This document shows, piece by piece, positions 47,122-55,473 of a DNA stretch of 64,000 nucleotides (positions within the stretch are counted from its first letter, which is position 1; each line of letters starts with the position of its first letter). The translations under genes were made by a program, and so were the position numbers. Origin of the DNA: JAHELQ01 sp964491915 (GTDB lineage: Bacteria > Acidobacteriota > Aminicenantia > UBA2199); the NCBI GenBank assembly GCA_964491915.1, contig CAZBHS010000028.1, forward strand, positions 11,935-75,934. The letters are read 5' to 3'. The notes beneath the pieces are model-generated. The model did no database searches. It saw only the letters and a program-made list of their open reading frames with translations, and was not told the origin of the DNA.

Positions 47122-48641
47122 TTGGCCACCTCCTGCTGTTTATCTTTTTTTTCGGTTTTTCTTTTTTCGATTCTTCCGATAACGCGATTTTCTTTTGTAA
47201 AATATTTATTGGCCAGATCCTGCAAGTCCTTGACCGTTATTTTGTCGATCATGTTGAAATCTTCGAACACTTTCTCCCAGCTTCCCTCGAACATCTCGGA
47301 CTTCAACAACGCCATGAGCATACCCATCCGGGACTTCATGCTTTTGAGGGCGTCCACTTTGGCTCTGGTTTTTGCCGATTCCAGCTCTTCGGTTGAAATA
47401 TCACCGGCTCTGACCTTTTCAATCTCGTCCAGAATACTTTTTTCGATTTCAACCGTTGTTTTATCGGCGTTGGGGAGCGCCACCATAAGATAGAGGCACG
47501 GATACTTATCGCCGGGGAAACCGAGAAAACCGATGAATTCCAGCGAATTTTTCTCTTTGATGACCAATTTTTTGTACAAGCGTGAACTTCTACCGTTGGT
47601 GAGCATATAGTTCATAATCTGAAAACGGACGAAGTCCTCATCGCGGGCCGACGGAGCGTGATACGCCACCAATACCCAGGGCTGCGAATCATCATACATG
47701 GTGATAGTTTTTTCGCCCGGTTGTTTCGGCTCGACGGTGCGGATCAAGGGATTCTTTTCTCCGGCTTTCAGTTTCGAAAAGTACTTCTCGGCCATTTTTT
47801 TCAACTGGTCGGGGTAAACATCGCCGGCCACGCCGATGACCATATTGCCGGAATGATAATTGGTCCCAAAATACTCACGCACATCTTTGCGGGTGATATT
47901 GGCGATATTGCTCATGGGCCCGATAACGGAAACTTTATATGGATGGTCTTTGTAGGCGATAGCCTGGACCTCTTCAATCAATTTTCCCATCGGCTGATTC
48001 TCCACTCTGACCCGGCGTTCCTCCTGGATGACATCCCGCTCTTTGTAGAATTCACGGAAAACCGGATCCGTAAAACGGGCGGATTCAATATAGGCCCAGA
48101 GTTCCAGCTTGTTTGAGGGAAGACTCACTAAATACATGGTGAAGTCTTTGCTGGTGGCGGCATTGAGGCCGACAGCGCCGTTACGTTTTAGGATGGTGTC
48201 GATTTCATTGGATTGAACGTGCTTCGCCGCTTCTTCCTGCAACGCGGCAAGCTCCTTCTTTAGATTTTCGATAATTGTATCGTCGGATTGGATCTTGCTC
48301 TGTTCCCGCAACAATTGTTCAAACACACTGTCCATCTTGACCATGATCTTTTTTTCAGCTTTAAAATTTTTGGTACTGATTTCAGACGTACCTTTGAACG
48401 CCAGATGCTCCAAAAAATGGGAGATCCCGTAGATTCCGATTTTTTCGTCGCTGCCCCCAATATTAGTGAAGGTCAGGAAAGTGGCGATCGGAACGGAATG
48501 ATCTTCTAACAGCACAAACTTCAAACCATTTTTTAAAGTAAATTCGCTAATTTGACTTTTAACACTTTGAAAATCAAAGTCAGCGGCGGTTAAACTTCCT
48601 AAGAGCAGGAATACCAGCCCTATCATGACAATTTTTCTCAT
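47118..48641 (-). CDS. M16 family zinc metallopeptidase (active subunit)
   Basis: 507 residues with a signal peptide (about 1-20) and the inverted zinc motif HFLEH at 75-79, followed by the usual downstream Glu region. M16 enzymes degrade peptides inside a clam-shell made of two chains. The following gene supplies the inactive half. An unusual insertion (about 90-150, charged and possibly coiled) lies after the zinc motif. GGAGG precedes the ATG. It starts 27 bp after the LolD-like ATPase gene, so the three genes are probably one operon. Confidence 0.9.
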   Translation of the reverse strand: MRKIVMIGLVFLLLGSLTAADFDFQSVKSQISEFTLKNGLKFVLLEDHSVPIATFLTFTNIGGSDEKIGIYGISHFLEHLAFKGTSEISTKNFKAEKKIMVKMDSVFEQLLREQSKIQSDDTIIENLKKELAALQEEAAKHVQSNEIDTILKRNGAVGLNAATSKDFTMYLVSLPSNKLELWAYIESARFTDPVFREFYKERDVIQEERRVRVENQPMGKLIEEVQAIAYKDHPYKVSVIGPMSNIANITRKDVREYFGTNYHSGNMVIGVAGDVYPDQLKKMAEKYFSKLKAGEKNPLIRTVEPKQPGEKTITMYDDSQPWVLVAYHAPSARDEDFVRFQIMNYMLTNGRSSRLYKKLVIKEKNSLEFIGFLGFPGDKYPCLYLMVALPNADKTTVEIEKSILDEIEKVRAGDISTEELESAKTRAKVDALKSMKSRMGMLMALLKSEMFEGSWEKVFEDFNMIDKITVKDLQDLANKYFTKENRVIGRIEKRKTEKKDKQQEVAK

Positions 48642-48668
48642 GAAAAACCTCCATTTCTCATAGATAAT

Positions 48669-49361
48669 TCAATACAACCTGCCCGCTTCCAGGTGGTAAT
48701 GCTTATCCACCGAATCTGCCAACTTTTCGTTATGGGTAACGATCACCGCGGTCAATCCGCGGTCGGCGATAAGCCGGCGAAAAACCTGGAAAACTTTTTC
48801 GCCCGTCTTCCAATCCAGATTCCCGGTGGGCTCGTCTGCCAGTAGAACAGACGGGGCATTGACCAGGCTGCGGGCAATGGCCACCCGTTGCCGTTCGCCC
48901 CCGGAGAGCTGGAAAGGCATTACATTTTTTTTATCTTTTAAATCTACATCATCCAACAACTTTTCAGCCAATCCATAGGCCGTCGGTTTATCGAATTTTT
49001 TCATTAAAAAAGGAAACGCGGTGTTCTCCAGCACATTGAGCTCCGGCATCAGATAATGAAATTGAAATACGAATCCCACCTTTTGGTTGCGGTATTCCGC
49101 CCGTTGCCCATTTGAAAATGAAAGGATACTGGTGTTAAAATAACGAATATCACCGTCATCCGGTACATCCATCCCTCCAACCAGGTGAAGCAATGTACTT
49201 TTTCCGGAACCGGACGCCCCGGTAACTGCGATAATAGAACCCCGTTCCACTTCCAGGGACACTCCCTGCAGAACCGCCAGGCGGCTCTTGTCAGGTAGAA
49301 AAAAACTCTTCGATACATTGTCTACGGTTAAAATTACCTTTCCCATTTTCTCGTGTGTCAC
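48669..49361 (-). CDS. ABC transporter ATPase, LolD/MacB type
   Basis: 230 residues with Walker A GASGSGKST (48-56), the signature LSGGERQRVAIARSL and Walker B VLLADEPTGNLD. The sequence is typical of the LolD/FtsE/MacB group, which drives FtsX-type permeases (lipoprotein sorting or mechanotransmission). No permease lies next to it, though an FtsX-type permease without an ATPase is found at 34411-36816 in this window; a pairing is speculative. I kept GTG 49361 (AAGGA nine bases upstream); ATG 49346 is an alternative. A TATAAT lies at 49389-49394, just after the terminator of the preceding gene. Confidence 0.9.
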   Translation of the reverse strand: MTHEKMGKVILTVDNVSKSFFLPDKSRLAVLQGVSLEVERGSIIAVTGASGSGKSTLLHLVGGMDVPDDGDIRYFNTSILSFSNGQRAEYRNQKVGFVFQFHYLMPELNVLENTAFPFLMKKFDKPTAYGLAEKLLDDVDLKDKKNVMPFQLSGGERQRVAIARSLVNAPSVLLADEPTGNLDWKTGEKVFQVFRRLIADRGLTAVIVTHNEKLADSVDKHYHLEAGRLY

Positions 49362-49401
49362 GATGGCTTTTCCTTGTCGTTCACAATTATTATACCATAA
49401 A

Positions 49402-49435
49402 AAAATAGGGACGCTGAAACCAGCGTCCCTATTTT
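49402..49435 (-). terminator. rho-independent terminator of the EF-G-like gene
   Basis: A perfect 15-bp stem with a 4-nt loop followed on the minus strand by a run of T. It ends about 40 bp past the stop of the EF-G-like gene. Confidence 0.92.
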
Positions 49436-49474
49436 ATCTATTGAATTAAATTATAGTCTCGAATATCAATAAAT

Positions 49475-51556
49475 TTATTCTTCTTCGTCTCTAACTCTGC
49501 CCTCTTTCACGGCTTCGTCAATGATCTTTTTCTGAAGATGGGCGGGAACAGGATCATAATGGGAAAATTCCATATAATAGGATCCACGGCCACCGGTAAT
49601 GGAGGTTAGGGTCGGCTCGAAGTCCAACATCTCCATCATCGGAACCTGGGCTTTGATGACATGATTTTTACCCTTTGATTCCATACCCTGGATTTTTCCT
49701 CTACGCCCGCTCAAATTACCATTGATATCACCCATGAATTCTTCGGGGGTGACAACTTCCACATTCATAATCGGTTCTAGAATTGTGGGCTTCGCCTCTT
49801 TCATGCCTTTTTTGAAAGCCATGGACGCGGCGATTTTGAACGCCATATCGGATGAATCGACATCGTGATAACTACCGTCATAAAGATTCGCTTTGAAATC
49901 TACAACGGGATAAGCGGCGAGAATGCCTTTTTGGCGGGCTTCCTGAATTCCTTTCTCGACAGCCGGAACATAGTTTTTGGGAATGGAGCCGCCGAAAATG
50001 GAATCCTGGAATTCAAAATCTCCGCCTCTGGGGAGGGGTTCAAATTTAATCATGACATGGCCATACTGACCGCGGCCGCCGCTCTGTTTTTTGTACTTGT
50101 GGTTGATATCGGCTTTACCCATGATGGTTTCCCTGAACGGAACTTTCGGCGGTTTCATTTCCACTTCGACGCTGTATCTTTTTTTCAATTTATTGACCAC
50201 CAATTCCACATGGAGCTGTCCGTTACCGGAGATAATCAATTCTTTTGTATCGGAATCACGGTGGCTGACAACAGTGGGATCTTCTTCCTGGATACGCTGC
50301 AAGGCATTGGAGATTTTACTCTCATCGGCTCTTGATTTCGGTTCGATGGCAAAAGAGATGGAGGGGATGGGGAATTTGAATTCCGGGAACTTTACCTTCT
50401 GGCCTTTTACGGTCAAGGTATCGCCGGTCTGGGTTTCTTTGAGTTTTGCGACGGCGATAATGTCGCCGGGCTGAACCGCGACGCCGGCATCCTGTGTTTT
50501 TCCCTGTAGCATAAACAATCCGCCGACCCGTTCATCAGTGCTCTTGTTGGTGTTCAAGTAAGATGAATCCGGTTTGAACATACCGGAGAACACTTTGATG
50601 ATAGAGATTTTTCCGGTGTAGGGATCTGAGATGGTTTTGAATACAAGACCGCTGAAGGGGGCGCTAGGATCTGCTTTAACCGTTCCTTCACCCGCCGGGG
50701 TTTCGCCGAAATCAGCGATAGACGGGATATAATTGATGATAAAATCAATCGCCTGGTTGACGCCGATGTTGGTAAGAGCATCCATCACCAATACGGGGAA
50801 AATATCGCGGGAAATAATACCGGCCTTGAGCCCTTTGGTAATCTCTTCGGGGGTGAGATCGCCCTCTTCGAAATATTTTTCCATCAGAGCTTCGTCGTTT
50901 TCCGCGATTTTCTCGATGAGTTCTTCCCGTTTCGCCTGGGCGTCATCCGCCATATCCGCCGGGACAGCGGTTTCTTCAAAAGCGCCCTTTTCATCTTTAC
51001 TATACTGATAGGCTTTCATAGACAGAAGATCGACAATTCCGACAAAATCATCGCCTTTGCCGATCGGCAGTTGGACCGCGATAGCGGTTTTACCAAATGA
51101 TTCCTGAATGGAAGCGTAAGCCTGGTCATAATCCGCCAGATCCTTTGTCATTTTATTAATGGCGATAACCAGGGGTTTTTCCAACTCCGCCATAGAGTCG
51201 AAAATCTTTTCCGACTGCACTTCAACCCCTTCCATTGCACTGACCAGCATTAACCCTGCTTCCGCCGCCCGCAAACTGACCCTGGCTTCCCACACGAAAT
51301 TAGCGAAACCAGGAGTATCGATAATATTTATTTTAAATTTGTCCTTGATGGCATAGGCTACCGACGCCTGGATTGAAATTTTCTTCTCGATTTCGTCTTC
51401 GTCATAATCGGTAATCGTGTTTCCCTGATCTACTTTTCCAAGCCTGTTCACCATCCCGGTGTTAAAGAGGATAGCGGAGACAAGGCTGGTTTTTCCTGTT
51501 TGTCCGTGACCCACCACAGCAATATTTCTCAGCTTGTCGCTCAAAAATTCCTTCAT
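49475..51556 (-). CDS. EF-G-like translational GTPase (second-type EF-G)
   Basis: 693 residues with the full EF-G layout: a GTPase domain and domains II to V. The G1 loop is GHGQTGKTS where true EF-G has AHIDAGKT. G3 is DTPGFANF where EF-G has DTPGHVDF, so the switch II histidine needed for fast hydrolysis is replaced by Phe. G4 is NKMTKD. These features put it in the divergent EF-G-like group, whose role is not settled. ATG 51556 has a perfect AGGAGG six bases upstream; the frame can be extended to a TTG at 51580 but without support. Confidence 0.88.
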   Translation of the reverse strand: MKEFLSDKLRNIAVVGHGQTGKTSLVSAILFNTGMVNRLGKVDQGNTITDYDEDEIEKKISIQASVAYAIKDKFKINIIDTPGFANFVWEARVSLRAAEAGLMLVSAMEGVEVQSEKIFDSMAELEKPLVIAINKMTKDLADYDQAYASIQESFGKTAIAVQLPIGKGDDFVGIVDLLSMKAYQYSKDEKGAFEETAVPADMADDAQAKREELIEKIAENDEALMEKYFEEGDLTPEEITKGLKAGIISRDIFPVLVMDALTNIGVNQAIDFIINYIPSIADFGETPAGEGTVKADPSAPFSGLVFKTISDPYTGKISIIKVFSGMFKPDSSYLNTNKSTDERVGGLFMLQGKTQDAGVAVQPGDIIAVAKLKETQTGDTLTVKGQKVKFPEFKFPIPSISFAIEPKSRADESKISNALQRIQEEDPTVVSHRDSDTKELIISGNGQLHVELVVNKLKKRYSVEVEMKPPKVPFRETIMGKADINHKYKKQSGGRGQYGHVMIKFEPLPRGGDFEFQDSIFGGSIPKNYVPAVEKGIQEARQKGILAAYPVVDFKANLYDGSYHDVDSSDMAFKIAASMAFKKGMKEAKPTILEPIMNVEVVTPEEFMGDINGNLSGRRGKIQGMESKGKNHVIKAQVPMMEMLDFEPTLTSITGGRGSYYMEFSHYDPVPAHLQKKIIDEAVKEGRVRDEEE

Positions 51557-51657
51557 AGTGTTTCCTCCTACTTCTATCAACTACAGACGGCTCTGCACCC
51601 GACAGCGTATCAATTTTTTGGATACATATATTGTACCCCTCAAGAAAATAAGTAAAC

Positions 51658-51686
51658 ATATTAAAAGATTATCCAGTCTTTGTCAA
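51658..51686 (-). promoter_or_regulatory. promoter of the EF-G-like gene
   Basis: Consensus TTGACA (51681-51686), 17 bp, then TAATAT (51658-51663) on the minus strand. It leaves a leader of about 95 nt. Confidence 0.6.
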
Positions 51687-51818
51687 GAGATATAAAGGCT
51701 ATTCGGTCCCCCGGCAAAAAAATACCGGCAAAGCCAACCATTTGAAGCGGCCCCAAATTTGCTTTTTACGCCAAAACATTATAGAATTGTGTCTATTTTA
51801 TCTCCACAAGGTGAAATA

Positions 51819-53363
51819 ATGAAGAATAAAATTAAAGGTTTAAACAAACTAAGAGAAGAACGAGATTTTGCAGGCGGTGCAGACAAAATCAAGAAAAGGC
51901 ACGAGAAAGGAAAAATGACCGCAAGGGAACGGATCGAATATTTTTTCGATCCCGGTACTTTTGTGGAACTCCAGGGATACATCCAGCACCGCTCGAGTAA
52001 TTTTGGCCTGGACAAGAAAAAATTCCTGGGCGATGGAGTTATAACCGGTTTTGGTAAAGTGAACGACCGGACAGTCTATATCTATTCGCAGGATTTCACC
52101 GTCCTGGGCGGTTCTTTAGGCGAAATGCACGCTAAAAAAATCGTGAATGTAATGGATCTGGCATTGAAAGCCGGAGCTCCGGTCGTAGGAATCAACGATT
52201 CCGGCGGAGCCAGGATCCAGGAAGGAATAAACAGTCTTGCAGGATATGGCGATATCTTTTACCGCAATACTATTTCTTCCGGGGTAATCCCCCAGATTTC
52301 GGTTATCATGGGCCCTTGCGCCGGCGGCGCCGTTTATTCGCCCGGTATTACCGATTTTATTTTTATGGTAGACAAAACCTCCCACATGTTCGTAACCGGC
52401 CCTGAAGTCATCAAGGCTGTGAACAAAGAAGAGGTGACATTCGAGGAATTGGGCGGCGGTCACACACACACCACCGAATCAGGTGTGGCCCACTTTTTGG
52501 GTAACGATGAAAAACACACATTGGATATGGTGAAAGAACTTCTGACCTATATTCCCTCGTCAAACATGGAAAAGCCGCCGCTGGGTCAAAACGAAGATCC
52601 ATTTGACCGCATGGATGACAAACTGAACGAAATTGTTCCGGTGAATTCCAACAAGCCCTACAACGTAAAAGAATTGCTTGCCCTCATCGTCGATGACGCT
52701 AAATTCTTCGAGGTTCACAGCACCTACGCCGAGAACCTGGTGGTGGGGTTTGCCCGTTTGGGCGGCAAAACCGTCGGTATTATCGCCAACAATCCCGATG
52801 TCTACGCCGGCACCCTGGATGTCAACGCTTCTCTAAAAGGCGCCCGGTTCATTCGTTTTTGCGACGCGTTCAACATCCCGTTGGTCAGTATCGTCGATGT
52901 ACCCGGTTTCTTACCCGGAAGGGACCAGGAGAGATTGGGTATCATCAAACATGGCGCCAAATTGCTCTACGCATATTCCGAAGCCACGGTCCCGAAGTTA
53001 ACGATCATCACTAGAAAATCGTACGGCGGAGCCTACATCGTCATGAGCTCCAAGCATCTCGGCGCCGATTATGTTTTTGCGTGGCCCACCGCCGAAATCG
53101 CTGTGATGGGTCCGCAAGGCGCCATCAACATCATCTTCAGGAAAGATCTTTCCACCGCCGAACAGCCGGAGACTCTCCGGGAAAGATTGATCCAGGAATA
53201 CAAAGACAAGTTCGCCAATCCCAAGCTTCCGGCAGGCTTCGGCTATGTGGACGATATCATTCTTCCGATTGAAACACGTCCGATGTTGATCAAGGCCCTG
53301 GAATCCCTGGAGAACAAAAACCTACATAATCCCAGGAAAAAGCACGGGAATATTCCCCTATAA
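51819..53363 (+). CDS. acyl-CoA carboxyltransferase subunit (propionyl/methylmalonyl-CoA type)
   Basis: 514 residues, the usual size for the carboxyltransferase of propionyl-CoA carboxylases or the alpha chain of methylmalonyl-CoA decarboxylase. Both crotonase-like halves are complete, with the oxyanion-hole stretches DSGGARIQEG and SYGGAYIVMSSK and the biotin/CoA region PGFLPGRDQE. It moves carboxylate between biotin and an acyl-CoA. ATG 51819 is preceded by AAGGTG. It heads a three-gene operon with a biotin carboxylase-like protein 9 bp downstream and a biotin carrier after that. No membrane decarboxylase subunit is near. The substrate cannot be fixed by eye. Confidence 0.92.
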   Translation: MKNKIKGLNKLREERDFAGGADKIKKRHEKGKMTARERIEYFFDPGTFVELQGYIQHRSSNFGLDKKKFLGDGVITGFGKVNDRTVYIYSQDFTVLGGSLGEMHAKKIVNVMDLALKAGAPVVGINDSGGARIQEGINSLAGYGDIFYRNTISSGVIPQISVIMGPCAGGAVYSPGITDFIFMVDKTSHMFVTGPEVIKAVNKEEVTFEELGGGHTHTTESGVAHFLGNDEKHTLDMVKELLTYIPSSNMEKPPLGQNEDPFDRMDDKLNEIVPVNSNKPYNVKELLALIVDDAKFFEVHSTYAENLVVGFARLGGKTVGIIANNPDVYAGTLDVNASLKGARFIRFCDAFNIPLVSIVDVPGFLPGRDQERLGIIKHGAKLLYAYSEATVPKLTIITRKSYGGAYIVMSSKHLGADYVFAWPTAEIAVMGPQGAINIIFRKDLSTAEQPETLRERLIQEYKDKFANPKLPAGFGYVDDIILPIETRPMLIKALESLENKNLHNPRKKHGNIPL

Positions 53364-53372
53364 GGATACGAC

Positions 53373-54860
53373 ATGGCAAACAAAGTTCTTATCCCAAACA
53401 GAGGTGTTATCGCGCTGGATGTCATCAACTCCCTGAATAGTATGGGACTCGAAACCATCTTGCTCCATTCGCCGGAAGATTCCCTGTCCCTACCCGTCCG
53501 GTTGGCGGATAAAAGCTATAAGTTTTTTTCCTCACGCCTGGAAGACAGTTATATGGACCAGGACACCATCATTGAAAAGGCGCTGGAATTGGGAGTCGAT
53601 TATATCCATCCGGGTTACGGTTTTATGTCGGAACATCCGGAATTCGCCAAGGCATGCCGCGACAACAACATTAGCTTCATCGGACCTGACTTTGAAGTAT
53701 TGAAACAGGCCCGGGACAAAATTTATATGAAAAAATTGGCCGAATCCCTTGATATCAAAACCATTAAATACTCGGACAAAATGAGTAGTCCTCTGGACGC
53801 GGAGGGGATCGGCGACGAGTTCAAATTCCCGGTCATCATTAAACCGGTCCGGGGATACGGCGGTAAAGGCATCCGGGTGGCGGATTTTAAAAAAGAGACC
53901 CAGGATCATATCAAAGACTTATTGAAGCGGGAAGAAAACCAAATCGGCGGTATCTTTATCGAAGAATACCTCCCATACGGCCATCACATCGAGGTTCCGT
54001 TCTTCAGGGACGTCAAAGGCAACATTTTGATTCTCCCGGAAATCGAGTCCTCCGTTCAGCGTCGGTTTCAAAAAATTTTTCAGGAATCCCCCTCGCCGAA
54101 CGTGACAGACCAAATGCGTCAGAGTATCTTTAACGATACCCAAAAGTTGGTTCAGACGTTGAGTTACGTGGGACTTGGTTTTGTGGAATTCATATTAGAC
54201 GGAAACACCGCCTATTTCTCCGAAATCAATCCCACCTTCCAGATCAACACACTCATCCCGGAGCTACAACTTACCGCGAATTTCATTAAAAAGCAGTTCG
54301 CTGTTTCCCGGGGGGAGCTTCTTCATGATGTGGAAGGAGTCAGGATCATCGAACCGCGGCATCATGTTCTTCTGGTTTCGTTGATGGCTGAAAATCCCGA
54401 CGATAACTTCCAGCCGTCGTCCGGAACCATCACGGAGTTCTTCCATTACTCAGCCATTCGGAATGTTTTCAAAACAAACCTATACACCGGCGCCCGCATC
54501 CCTTCCATCTACGACCCCTACATCGGAAAAATCGTCACTTACGCGGTAAAGCGCGAAAACGCCATCCGCGATATGCGCACATTCCTCGACAACATCATCA
54601 TCCGCGGTATCCATACCAATTTGAACTTCCTGAAGCATCTAATGGAAAACCGGAACCTGAAAGATGGGAAAACCATCAATGACTTCATCAACTTGAAATG
54701 CACCTACAAAAAACGGAGCCACTCGGACGAAGATATCAAAATCGCGGCAGCCCTATTAGCCAGCGCATTCCACATTGACAACCGGAAAAAGAACTATAAG
54801 GCTCAACTGGAAAAAATGAAACAACCGGGATTGATTAAACGGTTATTCGGCGGCTATTGA
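53373..54860 (+). CDS. biotin carboxylase-like ATP-grasp protein with altered active site
   Basis: 495 residues with biotin carboxylase architecture. ATP-site features are present: K157 with GYGGKG (161-166), HHIEV (204-208), E273, E284 and N286. By eye alignment to E. coli AccC, several residues handling bicarbonate and biotin differ: R292 is T288, E296 is N292, R338 is S336 and H236 is F232, while K238 and Q294 are kept (K234, Q290). The N-terminal NRGEIA motif is NRGVIA. Either the enzyme uses different residues or it does not carboxylate biotin in the usual way. Coupled to the carboxyltransferase upstream (AAGGA before ATG) and the carrier downstream. Confidence 0.85.
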   Translation: MANKVLIPNRGVIALDVINSLNSMGLETILLHSPEDSLSLPVRLADKSYKFFSSRLEDSYMDQDTIIEKALELGVDYIHPGYGFMSEHPEFAKACRDNNISFIGPDFEVLKQARDKIYMKKLAESLDIKTIKYSDKMSSPLDAEGIGDEFKFPVIIKPVRGYGGKGIRVADFKKETQDHIKDLLKREENQIGGIFIEEYLPYGHHIEVPFFRDVKGNILILPEIESSVQRRFQKIFQESPSPNVTDQMRQSIFNDTQKLVQTLSYVGLGFVEFILDGNTAYFSEINPTFQINTLIPELQLTANFIKKQFAVSRGELLHDVEGVRIIEPRHHVLLVSLMAENPDDNFQPSSGTITEFFHYSAIRNVFKTNLYTGARIPSIYDPYIGKIVTYAVKRENAIRDMRTFLDNIIIRGIHTNLNFLKHLMENRNLKDGKTINDFINLKCTYKKRSHSDEDIKIAAALLASAFHIDNRKKNYKAQLEKMKQPGLIKRLFGGY

Positions 54861-54868
54861 GGTGAACG

Positions 54869-55384
54869 ATGAAGTATAAATTCCAAATAAACAAAAAAAT
54901 TATGGAAACGGAAATAGCCTACAATTCGACCTTTCACTCGGAAACAACGTTGAAGATCAATAAAGAGGACGTAAAACTCTTGATCGGCGACCATGACGAA
55001 GATGGAGTCAGGTCCTTTTTTCTGGATAACAAGATGTACCAGATCGAAATATCCAGGGATGAAAACGGCTACCCCACGGGAATTTATGTAAACGGCGAAT
55101 ACTATCCCGCCTCCCTGCTGAAAATCGACAAACTTTTCTTTTACAAAGAAAAGACAGTCAAAGCCGCAAGATCGGGAACTGTCAAGAGCTTTATCCCCGG
55201 TTACATCAAAAAAATCTTCTACAACATCGATGACAAGGTGGAAGAGGGCGATATCGTACTCATCCATGAGGCAATGAAGATGGAGAACGAGATCCGCGCC
55301 CCTATTTCCGGAAAACTATGCAAGCTGGGCGTCAAAGAGGGTGAGAATATCCTCGCCAAACACCTACTCTTCGAAATAGAATAA
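54869..55384 (+). CDS. biotin carrier protein
   Basis: 171 residues. The C-terminal biotinyl domain (about 98-171) carries the EAMKME motif, with K137 as the biotinylated lysine and Pro-Gly elements on both sides. The N-terminal part (1-95) resembles the extra domain found in carriers of acyl-CoA carboxylases and decarboxylases. It is the third gene of the operon, with GAGGTG before ATG 54869, and is followed by a strong terminator. Confidence 0.92.
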   Translation: MKYKFQINKKIMETEIAYNSTFHSETTLKINKEDVKLLIGDHDEDGVRSFFLDNKMYQIEISRDENGYPTGIYVNGEYYPASLLKIDKLFFYKEKTVKAARSGTVKSFIPGYIKKIFYNIDDKVEEGDIVLIHEAMKMENEIRAPISGKLCKLGVKEGENILAKHLLFEIE

Positions 55385-55397
55385 TTACTGAATATAC

Positions 55398-55429
55398 AAA
55401 AAGCGGGATCCCGGCGGTCCCGCTTTTTT
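55398..55429. terminator. bidirectional rho-independent terminator
   Basis: AAAGCGGGA pairs with TCCCGCTTT and has T-runs in both directions. It separates the convergent biotin carrier gene (plus) and lnt (minus). Confidence 0.93.
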
Positions 55430-55473
55430 CCCTCTGGTACAACGTCTCTTCCAACGGGACGCGAATCCCATTT

